A stretch of 64,000 bases of DNA from NCBI GenBank assembly GCA_015179045.1, contig WHUZ01000044.1, forward strand, positions 1-64,000, written 5' to 3'. Both the position numbers and the translations under genes were made by a program. Of the stretch, positions 11,891 to 24,102 are shown piece after piece. Each line of letters begins with the position of its first letter. The first letter of the stretch is position 1. The DNA comes from Kalaharituber pfeilii (lineage: Eukaryota; Ascomycota; Pezizomycetes; Pezizales; Pezizaceae). The notes beneath the pieces are model-generated. The model did no database searches. It had not been told where the DNA came from and was given only the letters and a program-made list of their open reading frames with translations.

Positions 11891-14800
11891 TCACTTCGCA
11901 CCCCCTGGCGGCGGCGAACTTGTCGGACTCTTCAAGTCGTTTTTAATAAATGGATTGTTTTTAATAGTCCCCACGCGCTTGCGTCCCGGGGTGTCCGCAC
12001 CAGACGTTGGCGGCGTCACCAGGTCGTTTTTCAGGAACGGATTATCTTTGAGGCCACCCCCAATCCTTCCTGGCCCTGTCCGGGACTCGGCCAAAATGGC
12101 AGCCTTACATGGTGATAGTGGGTCGTTGTCGATGCTCGATTTACGCGGCGCGATGGCTGCGCCTATAGAGGAGTTAAATGGGGAGCGAACTCTCTCCGTA
12201 GTGCCACCCACGGAAGCAGGGGACTCTTTTGTGGGAGATGGTGACCTTGCGCCTCTGCTGGGGAGGTCCTTCAAATTCGGTAAGGTAGGCATGGGTGGAG
12301 CGTTCTTGCTGAGGTTCGGAGGTCCTTGGAGAATGGTGCCAGATCGGGACCGAGACCCGAGTCTCCGGTCTGTCGTGGATGGTGGATTCGGACTAGTGTT
12401 TCCGACGCTGCTGATCCCGGGAGATGGTGTTCGTGACATAGCCCTAGGGGTCACAGTGCTGGTTCTTGTCCTAGTCGACGACGCCTTCTCCACTTCCGCA
12501 TCAGCTTGCGCAAATACGGCGGGGATTGTCTTGCGTTTGATCAAGGGTGGAGGTGACGAGTCGTCAGACTCTGGCTTCAAGTTGTCTGAAGCCTTGCTCT
12601 TCAATGAACCCGTAGCTGAAATCTCTGCTTTTGTTGTATTCTTCTCAGTGGCCATATCAGCCTGCGCAAACACGGCTGGAATTGTCTTTCGCTTGATCAC
12701 GGGAGGCGGCACAGCATCATCGGTGTCGGGCTTCGGCGTCTCAGAAACCTTGTACTTGTTCACAGCAGATGCTTTCTCCAGCTTTGCCTTCTCGGCCTCA
12801 AGCTCAGCTTTTGCAAATATAGCAGGGATTGATTTTCGCCTAGCCAATGGAGTTTGTGACGAATCGTCGCTGTCTGGCTTCTGGCTCTCAACGGTTTTCT
12901 CCTTTGATTTCTCAAATCGTGCCTTCTCCGCCTCGAGGTCAGCCTTTGCAAAGACGGCTGGGATGGACTTTCGTCGAGCCAATGGAGTTTGTAGGGTATC
13001 AATAGACTGTTGCTTTGCACTTTCAGTGGTCTTGTCCATAGTAGGAGCCTCAACAGATGGATATTCAGCTCCGAATGTGCGCGTAGATTTGCGCCTTGAC
13101 TGTTTCGGGGTTGCAGGTGCTTCCGCAGGTTCTGTGAAAGTTTCAGCAAGCTGCGCAATTGATTTCCGCTTGTAGATTTTGAGGTGTTCCGAATTATTCA
13201 CTATAGGAGACTCAGGAGTTTGAGAAGCACTGCCTGAAATTGCTGACATCGATTTCCGTTTGGACATTGTAGAGGATTCCTCTGTAGATTGAACTGGGCT
13301 TTCTGCTACCTTGTTCTCCGCAAGAGAAGCGGAGTAGCTGTGCTGTGACTTCGTACGTGGGCGAGGCACCGGAGTCTCAGGCTCAACTTTCTGAGCATTG
13401 GCTTCCTCCGCTGAAGGAACATGTTCTGGATGGTGTTCTGCTTCGGATACTTTCTTATTGGCAACATATTTCTTAATGAGGTTGCGAGCTTTCAGTCTTG
13501 CCAACCTTTGGTCTTCAGATTGCTGAGCGTCGTCAAGAGCTTCTTTCGGCTGTACTTCGGTGTTATCAATCTTAGACTCATCGACGATGGGCTTACCCTC
13601 CGCTGTCTCTGCCAGTGCTCGGCTTTTGCTCCTCCTATGTCTAGACCTAGAATATCTTCTTTCCCTGGGGGTTTGTTCCTCTGGCGCAGGTGCTTCTTGC
13701 GGCAGAGCCACTGGTTCCGGTACAGATACTTCTTTCACTGCAATTTGTTCCTCCACCGATTGTTTCTTGGAGATGGGTGTCTCCTGAGGGGCCGCTGGTT
13801 CCTCCACCGACGGTGGTTGCTGGAGGTCAGTTGGTTCCTTGGGTGAGGGTGCTTCCCTTAAAACGACTGGCTCCTCCACTACAGTTTCCTGCTTCGGGAT
13901 CACAGGTTCTGCTGGCGCTGGTGCTTCCTTCGACACAGGCTCTTCCTTGGTCAGAGGAGCTTCCTTTGGCATAGGCGTTTCCTGTGGCACGTTTGGGGCT
14001 TGAGCTTCATTCTCCTGCGCAACGTATTGACGGATCAAATTACGTGCCTTCAGGCGAGTGGTCCTAGACTCTTTTGGCGGGGTTACTGGTGGGGCAGCCT
14101 CAGCTTGCTTAGCCTTCGGACTAGATACAGTCTCGGGCTCAGACAGCTTTGGAGCTTCCTTCGACACAGGCTCTTCCTTGGTCAGAGGAGCTTCCTTTGG
14201 CATAGGCGTTTCCTGTGGCACGTTTGGGACTTGAGCTTCATTCTCCTGCGCAACGTATTGACGGATCAAATTACGTGCCTTCAGGCGAGTGGTCCTAGAC
14301 TCTTTTTGCGGGGTTACTGGTGGGGCAGCCTCAGCTTGCTTAGCCTTCGGACTAGATACAGTCTCGGGCTCAGGCAGCTTTGGAGCTGCCTCCATCTTCT
14401 CCGGCTCAGCTTCAGGAGCGGCATCAACTGCCTCTTCCTCAACGTCAGTTGGGAACTCCATTGGCGCGCGCCCTAGAATAGGAGATTCATCCTCGACGTG
14501 TGTAAGCGGTCTCTGAAATCTCTCAATGGTGTCATAGTCCGTTACCTCTTGAGCCACGAGAGGTCCCGGTGCCGGGACTGGAGTCACTAGCATCGGGTAT
14601 TCATCAATCTCAGACGGTGGAGGTGGGAGACTCTTACGCAATCTGCGAAAGAATTCCTTATCCTCCTCAGTAGTCTCTGGGATATCCACTGGCTTCTTCT
14701 CTGGAGAGGTAGGCCGAGGCTCTTTCTCAGGTGGTGGTGGCGCAGGCAGGCTTTTTCTCGGATCTATAAACACCTCCGTCAATTTCGACAATAAGCCTTT

Positions 14801-17470
14801 CCGTTCTGGCTCGTGCCTGTCCTCCTGGCTACTTCGTTGACTTGACGATGGAGCTTCTACAGCAGCATCTCTATGTGCTTGTGCTAGCGGATGCATGTCC
14901 AGGCTTGCCCGGTATGGTGGAAATATGTACCCGCTATCTCCTTTACCGATGCCTGTCTCCGCATCATATACATCTGCACCATAAGAATCTCGCACCGACT
15001 TGATGGGCACCTTAGGTGATCCAATAGTTGCCGATGCACTTGATACATCATCGGAAGCAGATGGCTTCAATGGAGGGCTTGAACTTGGTGTTTGTGCAGG
15101 TGTGTTGCCGCTGGTGAGCGCCTTTCTCTTTTGACCGGCCCAGGATGCCCATGCCGAAAAATACCCTGTCTTGGCTGGTTGCTGCTGTTGTTGCTGCTGA
15201 TCGCCACCTTTCTCCGAAGCATTCGCCTCTGAGCTGTCAACACTCGCAGTGATGCTTGGGGCAGGTGACTTTGGTTCAGGGTCTCTGATTCGCTTCGTTT
15301 GGGCTTCTCGTAATTGTGCAACGTTGCTAGTCAAGGTAGAGAAAGCAGCGCCAAGTTTGCCGCGTCCTGCAACAAGTGTTTTTGCTACAGCTTCACGTCC
15401 ATTCATCACCTTCTCATCTAGCTTTAGATCATTAAGCTGCCTAAATAACGGTCAGCCGGATTTCGAGGTATTTAGAAAACATATTTAAAGACGAACTGAG
15501 AAATTCTACGAGAAACATCGTCCATCGTTAAGCCACCCGCCATGACATGCTTTGGAGGAACCAGATCAAACAACTCCGAATCTGCAAATTTCATTTAGTA
15601 TTTGTCATATTGACTATGGATGCTGATATCCTTACCAGTAAATTTTTGAAATATCCGATAATTTTCAGTTCTCTTCCACATATCTATGAAGTCCATTCCA
15701 AAATCGATTGCAGGGTCCCCATCTATTTGCAATAAGCAAACGACCACGAAAGGTCTTTGATAACATCACTTACCAACATCAGGCAGTATCCTAGAGGCAG
15801 TACCAGCATGCTTCTGCAAGAAGTCATGGCATTTCACCGATGATACCATCGACAGCACATATTCCTCAAATTGCAAACGGATGTAGTCCTCGCTTCCTAC
15901 AAATCCCATTGTCTTAGGCCTGCTAGGGTCATTGTCATCCCAGGAATCAACAACTGCCTGAACAATAGAATCTATCCAACGTCGGTCTGCAGCGGTCAGA
16001 TATAAGGCGGTGCGGAGAGACGGTGAGGTAATATTTATGGTATGCTCATCAAGCTAAGAAGACAAGCGGGTTAGTCCCAGAACATATAGACCAAGGAGCT
16101 GAAACTGACGTTGATCAAAATGTCGGAATAACGGTCCTTCTGCTGCAACAATAGTGAATTTGTGGAACCAACAACATACGATTTGGTCCCAACATCGGCC
16201 AATATATCGAGCTGCTGCAGTGGCGTATATGGGCCGAATAAGCTACCTTTGCCGAAGATTTGCAGTGGCATTCCCATGAACATCAATACTGCAGGCTGTT
16301 AGCATTCGTGCATATTCATATGCAAACTCGAATATCTTACATGATTTGCGATCGCTCGTCTTAACTGATGTCGGTTTGAAAAGCTTTCCTTCGTAGTAAT
16401 TTAGTTCTGGGTCTGCGCAGTCCTCTAACTCCCTCAACAAACCGGGTATCAATGATAACAATGAAAATTGTGTCATGCAGAGTCGTTCACATCTGGAGCC
16501 GAAGAATAGCATTTTTGGCTGAAGGAGACAACATTTGAAGAGAACCAGTGTGTTTTGCCGGAATTCAAATACCAGCTCTCGCAGAGAGAGACCTACCAAA
16601 CCATTGATTCAGCTTGACCGATTAGCTTATGTCAGTGTCCGGGATATTTACCAAGATACTCTGCCCCATCTCCCAAACTATATTTCAAGCTCTCCTGGAA
16701 TTTCTGTTGCGAATGGTCAGCCAAGGGAACATGCAACAAATTGTGTGAAGTACATACCCGTATGATGTCTAGATCATCAAAATATCTATTCTCCCACGGT
16801 GTTAGCGGTAATTCAAAACTCCTCACACGTATCGCCAACCCATGCATAGGTCGAAAGTTTGACTATGCCTCCTCGCGTTTGTCTCTCCTTTGCACCCCAT
16901 AATCCATCAATGAGCTACTGACCTTTGTGCAAACCATGCCCTTGTGACCATTCCGAGCTTCTCCTTCAATCCTCCAAAGTAAACAGGACTATCGGTGATG
17001 ACGACAACTGCTTTCTGGACCGTACTCCTTGTAACCTCCGCCGGCCTATCAATTAACGTACTGGAATCAAGCTGCCTCGTGCACGATATGCCAAAGAGTG
17101 ACATTGGGCGGTCGACAGTTCCATCAGACTTCTTGATGATATGCTTAAGAGTGAAATAGCTGAAATCTTCCGATGATCTATTCGGCTGTCAGCTCTAGCG
17201 AACGCCTTTGCTGGATAAAATCAGGGGTTGCATACGAGTGCGCTCCATCCGACAGGGCCATAAAGGGGAGCAGAGGCCATTCCGACAATGTGCTTTCATC
17301 CTCTACACCAATCCAGTGTTCGACCTCGGGGCCTCTGTTCTCAGAATCTGCATTAGCAAGGAACCCGATGGGGAACTCTAGTTTTAATTCTCCAAGCGGA
17401 TGTTGTTTCAGCTTTACCTCGCATGGTGAAACCCTACAATGGAAACGATGGGATCGAACTTCGGTGCCAT
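11891..17470 (-). CDS. AVL9: AVL9 late secretory pathway protein with very long repetitive tail
   Basis: Eleven exons: 17470-17418, 17334-17236, 17177-16923, 16785-16758, 16703-16652, 16592-16341, 16288-16110, 16053-15774, 15722-15636, 15581-15497 and 15440-11891. They sum to 4920 nt (1639 residues), so the frame closes exactly. Avl9 is a DENN-like protein acting in late Golgi-to-surface transport. Family blocks in order are VGFHHARGPEVEHWIG, EDFSYFTLK, LFGISCTRQLD, RSTVQKAVVVI, LVLFKCCLLQPKMLFFG, GSLFGPYTPLQQLDIL and KHVMAGGLTMDDVSRR. From about residue 495 the protein is disordered (Pro, Glu, Ala, Lys, Ser), with a Gln run, three RLKARNLI motifs, four RK[ST]IPA[VI]FA motifs and two PF[IL]KNDL motifs near the end. 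This tail makes it much longer than typical Avl9 proteins. The start is the Met directly before KFDPIVSIVGF. Confidence 0.88.
12488..12985 (-). repeat. Four spaced RK[ST]IPA[VI]FA repeats in AVL9 tail
   Basis: Within the last AVL9 exon a motif of basic residues, then S/T-IPA-V/I-FA-K/Q-A, then an acidic helix (EAEKA-like) occurs four times. The copies are near 12985, 12845, 12703 and 12550, about 47-51 codons apart (residues 1275-1440). The copies pair off: the two upstream copies begin LARRKS and the two downstream ones IKRKT, suggesting successive duplication. The regular spacing and conserved core suggest short linear binding motifs. The ligand is unknown. Confidence 0.8.
13924..14385 (-). 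repeat. 231-bp tandem duplication inside AVL9
   Basis: Copy A is 13924-14154 and copy B is 14155-14385. Aligned by eye they differ at three positions. The unit is 77 codons, so the duplication keeps frame, and it encodes a segment containing RLKARNLIRQYVAQE and PMPKEAPLTKEEP. The near-identity indicates a recent event or ongoing length variation. Confidence 0.93.
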
Positions 17471-18384
17471 CAGTCGTTTGTCAGGTGACTAGCTGCTCAG
17501 AATGGAGTCTAACAATCGTCCAGGGCCCGCAAGCATTAAACTGGTTCGTAACGTCGTCAAATCCTAGGTCCTCCAGGCCGTTTGTTGTGGACTACCAGAA
17601 AGTATGGAGAGAGCTGCAAAAGGGTCCTCGAGAGATTCGCGGGATTGCTTATGGAGGCTAAGCAAAGTGCACACTGCACACACGCTCAGTCACGGGAATC
17701 GCTCTGACCGCCGTGCAGTAATGTGCAGGACGCAGCCGCGCCGCCCAATTAGACAGGCTTGGCCTTCCTGCGGCTAGCGTCTGATTCCCTACCCAAGCAC
17801 ATGGCGGAGCACGCCGCAGCGCAAGCATCTCGAGAACGAGAACAGGTACAAGCAAGTACTGCGTATCATAGCTCTGCTCGCATCTGCAAGCATCTCAAGA
17901 TACCCGAGGGCCTTGACGCAGCAGAAGTGCCAGCCAGTCCCCGCACAGCCTAGCTTCTTGCACTATACACGCCTGTTGCTTTACCCATGTTGTGCAGATA
18001 CAGCGGCAGTTGCCACGAGGGTATCCCGATTGTAGCCTCGTCCCCAGGCCCCATCGCTATTGATACTCCTCTTTATTGATATGTATGTGATGCTGGAAGA
18101 AGTGAGCAACAATGACAGATAAAATGCCCGATGTGGAACAAGACAAAACAGGTGCTAGACACAATAACAGCTAGACACAAGAACATTTGAACCCAAACCC
18201 AGCATTCTGAACTCCCCTTCTCGGAATGTATACAACACCCATGGCAAGCAAATCCGCAGAATGCAGCAAAACCAACATTAGAACGCAGAAAGATACCAGG
18301 AACCCTGTATAACCTTGAAATAGTAATAAAAACAGCACAAGATGACACCACCAACTAAAGTCTGCTTATGAAATCCAAACTTCC
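17471..18384. other. AVL9 upstream region / HFL1 downstream region
   Basis: A 914-bp spacer between two minus-strand genes. It contains the AVL9 promoter side, with a GC-rich patch at about 17650-17950, and the 3' flank of the Hfl1-like gene. The small open frames have no protein features I recognise. Confidence 0.6.
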
Positions 18385-20770
18385 TCAATGCGACCCCCAA
18401 GCGTTCCTTTCCTCGTCAATACTGTCATAGGAGATGTGTTTAGTAAATTCCGGCCTTTTGTCACTTGAGGAACTCCAAGGTCTCGTTGCGGTATTGGTAC
18501 GGTCAGACAGGATGTCGTGGTGATGATTTTGTGGCCTTGCGGGTCTTTCATAAGACTCCTCATCTTCATCTCGCCCGCCGACTACGAAAGGATCAGTGGC
18601 AGAATTATGATTTTGAGATTTTGGTGTCTCTATTGGTGGTGTATCAAGGTGTTCAAAATCTTGTATAAACACCTCGCCAGCTTCCGACTCAGGGTACTTC
18701 CGTCTGATTGAAATGGAGAATTAGTTAACCGTGTTGGGGGATAAAGAGTGTATTCACCTACACAAACTTCTTCGGGTTTACGTTATTCCATCCTGGGCCG
18801 CCTTCCTTGCGAGCCCTCACCCGTTCAACCTCTTCAGCTTCTCTATCCTCAACAACAAGGTGAACAATCCCGGATCGGTCTGACAAGTGGGATGAGCTGG
18901 AGGACCCTCGTTTGAGCAGTGGCTTCTGATCCTCATCCTTCCCTTTTCCCTTGGTCTTTCTTGTTTCCCCGCGTAATATTGCCTGGTGGGTGGCCGTAGT
19001 CATGAGCCCAGCCGACGTTTGGTAATCGACAAAATCACCAGGACGTGATTTGTCCGGCCAATCAGAGTACTGGCCTCAGGTTAGCTCAGTACGAAATAAG
19101 AAAATGCAAATGTAGTGACAAACCTTTCCCTTCGTTTTACCTACCAAATTTCTCGAACTGTGAGTGCGTGCTGGCCTCATACGCGGTGTGTAAGCGGTTA
19201 TGACAGGATACTGGAATATGAATCAGTTCTAGCTATTTTAGATGATGAAGAATCTTGCTCACATTATAATCTCCATACTCCATCCTTCGAGCCAACTCAA
19301 AAAGCTTTTCATCCTCCTCATCTATTTCCAGTTCCTCTAACCCACCTTGCTCGCTCCCGTACCACTTCCGGTTTTCTCCTCTCTCTGCAGTCGCTGGACT
19401 CATGCATCTCGACACAGAGCTGGGTCCAGGTTCAGATAGCAAACCTGTTCTTGATGTGGGCTTAGGTATCCAGTACTTTCCTTTTCCCCCTCTTTCATAA
19501 CGTAGACCCTCCATCATCCTGGCAATCCTGGCACCGCTCTCCGGATGTTCCAACACACTTTCCGAGGGATCGAATAATTTGTATTCATAACCTTTGCCCT
19601 TGAACGTAATCTTTGAATCCTCAATCAGGTCTTTGATTCCAAATGCGTCTCGCAACGCATACGTCACCGGCATCCGCGCTGCGGATATAGTTATGTCTGC
19701 ATAATCTTTCCACGAAAATGCGTTCCAGTGGGCTATTGCGAATGCTGGAAGCTCCAAACAAATTAAGGCATCCTGTATTGCAGCTGCTAAATTATCTGGA
19801 GTATAGTGCCCAACGTCTCGAATGATACCCAACCACACCAGGATTGAGAGAAAGAACCCTTGCCAGTAAGAAGCAAAGATGATGAGTTTTACACAGAGAA
19901 ACTATTGCGCAATTAGAAGTTGGGTCAAAGGCAGGGGCATTTAGCTTACCTTTGGTACAGGCCTAAAGGGTTGAAGGTCCTTATGCATACAAACCCAAAA
20001 CATTCCAAGTGAGTATAAGCTTACCGTGACACTAATATTGTAAAAGATTCCACTCCAAAAATATCCAGAGTTCAGTCCGACATATCCCTCCTGGTATGTG
20101 CCGGTAGCTTTCATGATGACTGCTGCAAGGCCCAAGATGGGCTTAAGCCATGCGTACTGTAAGATCCCCCGCTTTATTGCGAGAAATGTATGGGGATCAC
20201 TAATATCAACTTTCGACAACACATAGTTCATCGGCCACAAGTGTTCTTTGGGCGCCCTTCCATGTGTCATGATAATGAGAGCACGTTCGCCGCCGAGATA
20301 GTTGATGAGAAGCTGGAAAAATGTGTATATTGTAAAGGCTTCATAGACATCTCGTATTGGATCAAAGTACATCGCCGCTGTGATGGACATGAGCGAAACA
20401 AATGAGCTGATGGCGTATATGGGTACCATAAGTAGAATGCGGACAACATAGCGCTGAAGTAGTGGCTTTCGATAATTCTTACTGGAGGTGCGTTAGACAG
20501 GCATTTAAACGAAAGATTGCGAGGAAGCATTACGTCTGAAGCCATATGGATCTGTACAAGACCTCCAAAGATTAGCAACAGCTCAGTTCTTCAGGAAATC
20601 TAGGGGAACTCTTACACAAAAGCTAGTAAAGTCGCAAGTAGGGAGCAGACCCTTCAGTTTCCCGATAATTAGCGAAGTGCACAGCTGTGGTTGACAAAAT
20701 GCAGCCCCTACCCTGCGACTATGACAGCGACATGTCCTAGTTTGGACCCTGTGCCCCCATCGAGTGCCAT
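18385..20770 (-). CDS. HFL1: Hfl1/TMEM184/OST-alpha family multi-pass membrane protein
   Basis: Eight exons: 20770-20712, 20651-20616, 20534-20551 (an 18-nt microexon), 20481-19950, 19901-19263, 19210-19145, 19069-18762 and 18703-18385. They sum to 1977 nt (658 residues). The family signature AFTIYTFFQLLINYLGGER lies in the third or fourth membrane helix, and the N-terminal half has about seven hydrophobic segments, the last ending LSILVWLGIIRDV. This is the organic-solute-transporter-alpha/TMEM184 family. Fungal members include S. pombe Hfl1 and budding yeast YKR051W, vacuole-membrane proteins; the S. pombe protein binds Atg8. The C-terminal 350 residues are hydrophilic and disordered, with acidic and His-rich patches. 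A vacuolar role is inferred from family. The start at 20770 is the only Met that splices in frame into the first helix. Confidence 0.87.
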
Positions 20771-23045
20771 GGAGAAGCTATCGGCAACCCCAGAACACTT
20801 TGGCGATGCTGTTCAATGTTGCTGAGCTCTGGGGGCTATTGTGCCGCCAGGGGTGGAGAAGGATCGAACGTAAGTCGGACGCTGTTGCGGAAGCTGTCTG
20901 AAGATCTGTGAAGCTAAAATTCGATACGCGGCTTGGGTCGACACTGTTTGGCTACTCAGCACCAGTGGTGATCTCATAGCACACCCAACGAGCTTCCTTG
21001 TTGTTTATGCGCCTACTGCTTAGCTCCTGGTTGTTCCGTAAAGTTCATGAAACACGCGTAGCCTTGGGGCTGAAGGTCGGCTCTGCCCTACAGCACTGAC
21101 CCTGCTTGAGCTAGGGTTCCGTGTGCGCTGTCGTGGCCCCTTGCCAGTTGCGGGCTGTGCATATGCAGCATTCCCTCACTGGCAGCGACAGAGCACGTGC
21201 GTGCGTGCCTCAAGTTCCTGAAGGCCTCAGCAGGATGCTGCTCGACAAGCCCACGCTTTCCCACCACGCGGGCCCTCACGCTGCCTTCTGGCCATGCACA
21301 CTGAACCAGCAAGCCATGCGGACACCAGAGAAGAGGTCAAGTGCACTTCAGGCTGCTGCAACGAACGTTCTACCGGCCGCGCCGCTATGAGCACGAACCC
21401 CACTCCCCGAGCCCTCGGCCAGCCATTGAGCATGCCAGACTAGCCATTGAGTTCCAATTGGTACAATCAGAATCGGACAAATGCCTTCCTAACTGGCACT
21501 GTGGTCCATTGGGGCGATATTCTTCCTATGCTACATTCAACCGAGTCATTGCGAAGCTCGTCTCTATAGCTCTTCAGCTCAGGCATTCTTACGTACTTGA
21601 ACAGGGTTACCGATATACATTGACATCCATTCACTTCAAGATATCGATATTTGCTGGTCATGTTGTTTAGGAGACTATGTTGTCAGATTGTTCGTAGGTA
21701 TATTACTTGAAGGTATTTGTAAGAAAGGTTCAACACTGACGTAATGGGAAAGTTGGTTCCCTCACAACGAGAAAGGCTTCGATTAAGGACTTTTGTGAAG
21801 CTTAAATGCCTGGGAAGGGTTTGTTTACAACTGTTCGCTAGCATATGACCCTATTTGGTATAGGGAAGACAGATACCTCAGATGCAGGCGAGACTGACAA
21901 GGATCAAGGATCTAGGGCTTGTCCCGAGCTTTGTCGAAGGCAGCGTCAGTATTTTTCAATGGTTGTTAGTCCTTCGAGAAAGTGCTCTCATCACCTAGAT
22001 ATTTGTTTGAGGTAACAGAACTAACCCTCCAACATCACACATCTCCACTTCCTGCATCCCCTCATCTGACCATCTTTCCCTCCTCCACACGGCATACCTC
22101 CCTCACAATCTTTCAGAGCCAATATCCGCATCCCCTTCCGCACTCAGGAAGGACAAGTATAGGGAATAGTGGGGATATCCATGTTGAATAAGCCATTAGT
22201 ACAATTTGAAACTTTACGGGATGGAAATATCCCTTCATACGAGTGGAGTTGGTAAGGTGAGGAGTAGGAGCGGGTACTCTACGTACAGTAGTGTGTGGTG
22301 ACCGAGAAATCATGAGGTGGAGGAGGATGAAGTGGGAGAGGGATGAAGGGGAGAGTAGACCGGTACAACAGAGCCGGATAAGAAAAGAGTGTAGATATTA
22401 AGAGCCATTTTAGTAGAGGATGATAGGAGTGTTCGATGGATATAAGTCTGATATTCTAGGCATTCATGTATCCGTATGGAAGGTTGCTAATCAGGCGTAT
22501 GGATGGGTGGACTGAGAAGAAGATAGTCAGGATGCGGACGCCTTGAACTCTTGAAGCAACACCAGCTACAAGCACACATATACCTACGCAAGTGCTAGTA
22601 AATATAGGCAATTTAATGGGTATTACACGTTACTAAAGGATATACACAAATACAGAGTAAACCCCCATGTGCCTCTTTGAATTTCACTATTATGGGGCAT
22701 ATGATCTCCAGTAATAAATACAATATTCATAATCCACAAGAAACGATTCCACTCATATGAGCTTGATTCCAATATACGCATCTATTACTATACCCCCTAA
22801 CCTCTAGCCTCAACTCCACCCATCTACACCCTACTTACCTCTCGTTCCCCGTAACTCCCTTCCTCCCTCTATCACCGATGTCACACTTCAGCCCTATAAC
22901 ACAACTGTACCATTAGCCCCCATATCCATGCATCAATCCAATCCACCAATAACCCCCACCTCCCCTCCATACCACAGACAAAAACCAAAATAAACCATCA
23001 GATCAAGTGTAGATTTTTGATAGTCCCCATGAAACATGCCTACTC

Positions 23046-23069
23046 CACCACACACACACACACACACAC
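23046..23069. repeat. (CA)n microsatellite
   Basis: About twelve CA units (CCACACACA...). Confidence 0.88.
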
Positions 23070-23168
23070 CGCTCACCCAAAAGGGCTCGCGGGGCAGCGG
23101 TGCTGTGGTAGGAGGTATGCGGGTGTCGGGATTGCAGAATCTTGTATTTCCATGATCATCATAAGGCC

Positions 23169-23194
23169 TTTTTTTTTTTTTTTTTTTTTTTTTT
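23169..23194. repeat. Poly-T tract (26 T)
   Basis: An uninterrupted run of 26 T in an intergenic region. Confidence 0.9.
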
Positions 23195-24102
23195 CTGGTA
23201 CTTTTCAAGTACTTTAGTGGTTTTTTTATCCCCGACGGCAGGTTTGGGAAACATAAAAGTGGAAAAAGTAAAAGATAGAAAAAACAACCTACCATTACAA
23301 TATCCGAAACCTACATTTTCAAAAAAAAAAAAGAAACTCCCCAATATTTTCCCTTTCCATTTCCTTAAACCGCGACCTGCACCGGCGTGGGTATATGATA
23401 TTATATATCCGTCCCTAATAGTCCCCGGGGCCGGTGGCGGCAAGAAGGATGGGGTGGTCAATTCAAATTGTGTTGAACTTATTTCTCTTCCATCACCACT
23501 TCTCCCCTCCACAAGCCTGAGCTTAACGTCTCCTTGCCATGACCCAGAGAGCAAGAGGAAAGAGCAACAATGGAAACAATGGAGCACACACAAACACACA
23601 CACACACAAAGGGGTTGTATTAGGGGGAAGGAATGAAGAAAAGTTATAAAACGGTTCACATCATGCAAAGTTTCTGGCGAGAGGATTGTTGGAGGATCTC
23701 TGACGTCTTAGTCATGGAACTCGGTCGTGATGGGGCGGAGATGAAGGTTTAGTGGAGATAATGAGAATTTATGTATGCTTCACCTTGGCGTCGTTTGAAG
23801 TCATCACGTGATTTGTTGGTCTGAGATCTCTAAGGGCGGAGACTTAGAGAGTAAGAGACTGCATCCAGTGAATACGGAGACAATACTCAGAGATTGCAGA
23901 GTCCGGGGATGATTACTCTTGATATTGTTGTTTATCCATTTATCAATTGATATCCCGGCCAAAATAAGTCTAAGCCTCAATACAAGAACGTTCGTCACGC
24001 TCATAAAGAGCCCAATTGCCAATCCATAACCATATATACCATCCTTCCAATCCCCATTTTCTACTCATCATTCTCGATCTGCCTTTCCTTCACCTCCCTC
24101 CC

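Larger units (their letters stand above)
20771..24102. other. 3.3 kb intergenic region with simple repeats
   Basis: No supported gene. The part at about 20700-21450 is GC-rich, next to the Hfl1-like start. After 21450 the DNA is AT-richer. Simple repeats include (CA)n at 23046-23069 and T26 at 23169-23194. The open frames of up to 169 codons at 22930-23670 run through these repeats and are low-complexity. Confidence 0.6.

Noticed and set aside
11856..13175. 439-codon plus-strand open frame opposite the AVL9 tail
   Set aside because: It is antisense to a longer frame that splices cleanly onto conserved AVL9 exons. Its translation mirrors the repeats of the sense strand and has no independent features.
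22933..23668. Frames of 120-169 codons over the poly-T and CA repeats
   Set aside because: They run through homopolymer and microsatellite DNA on both strands and translate to Lys, Phe or Cys-Val runs, with no conserved text.
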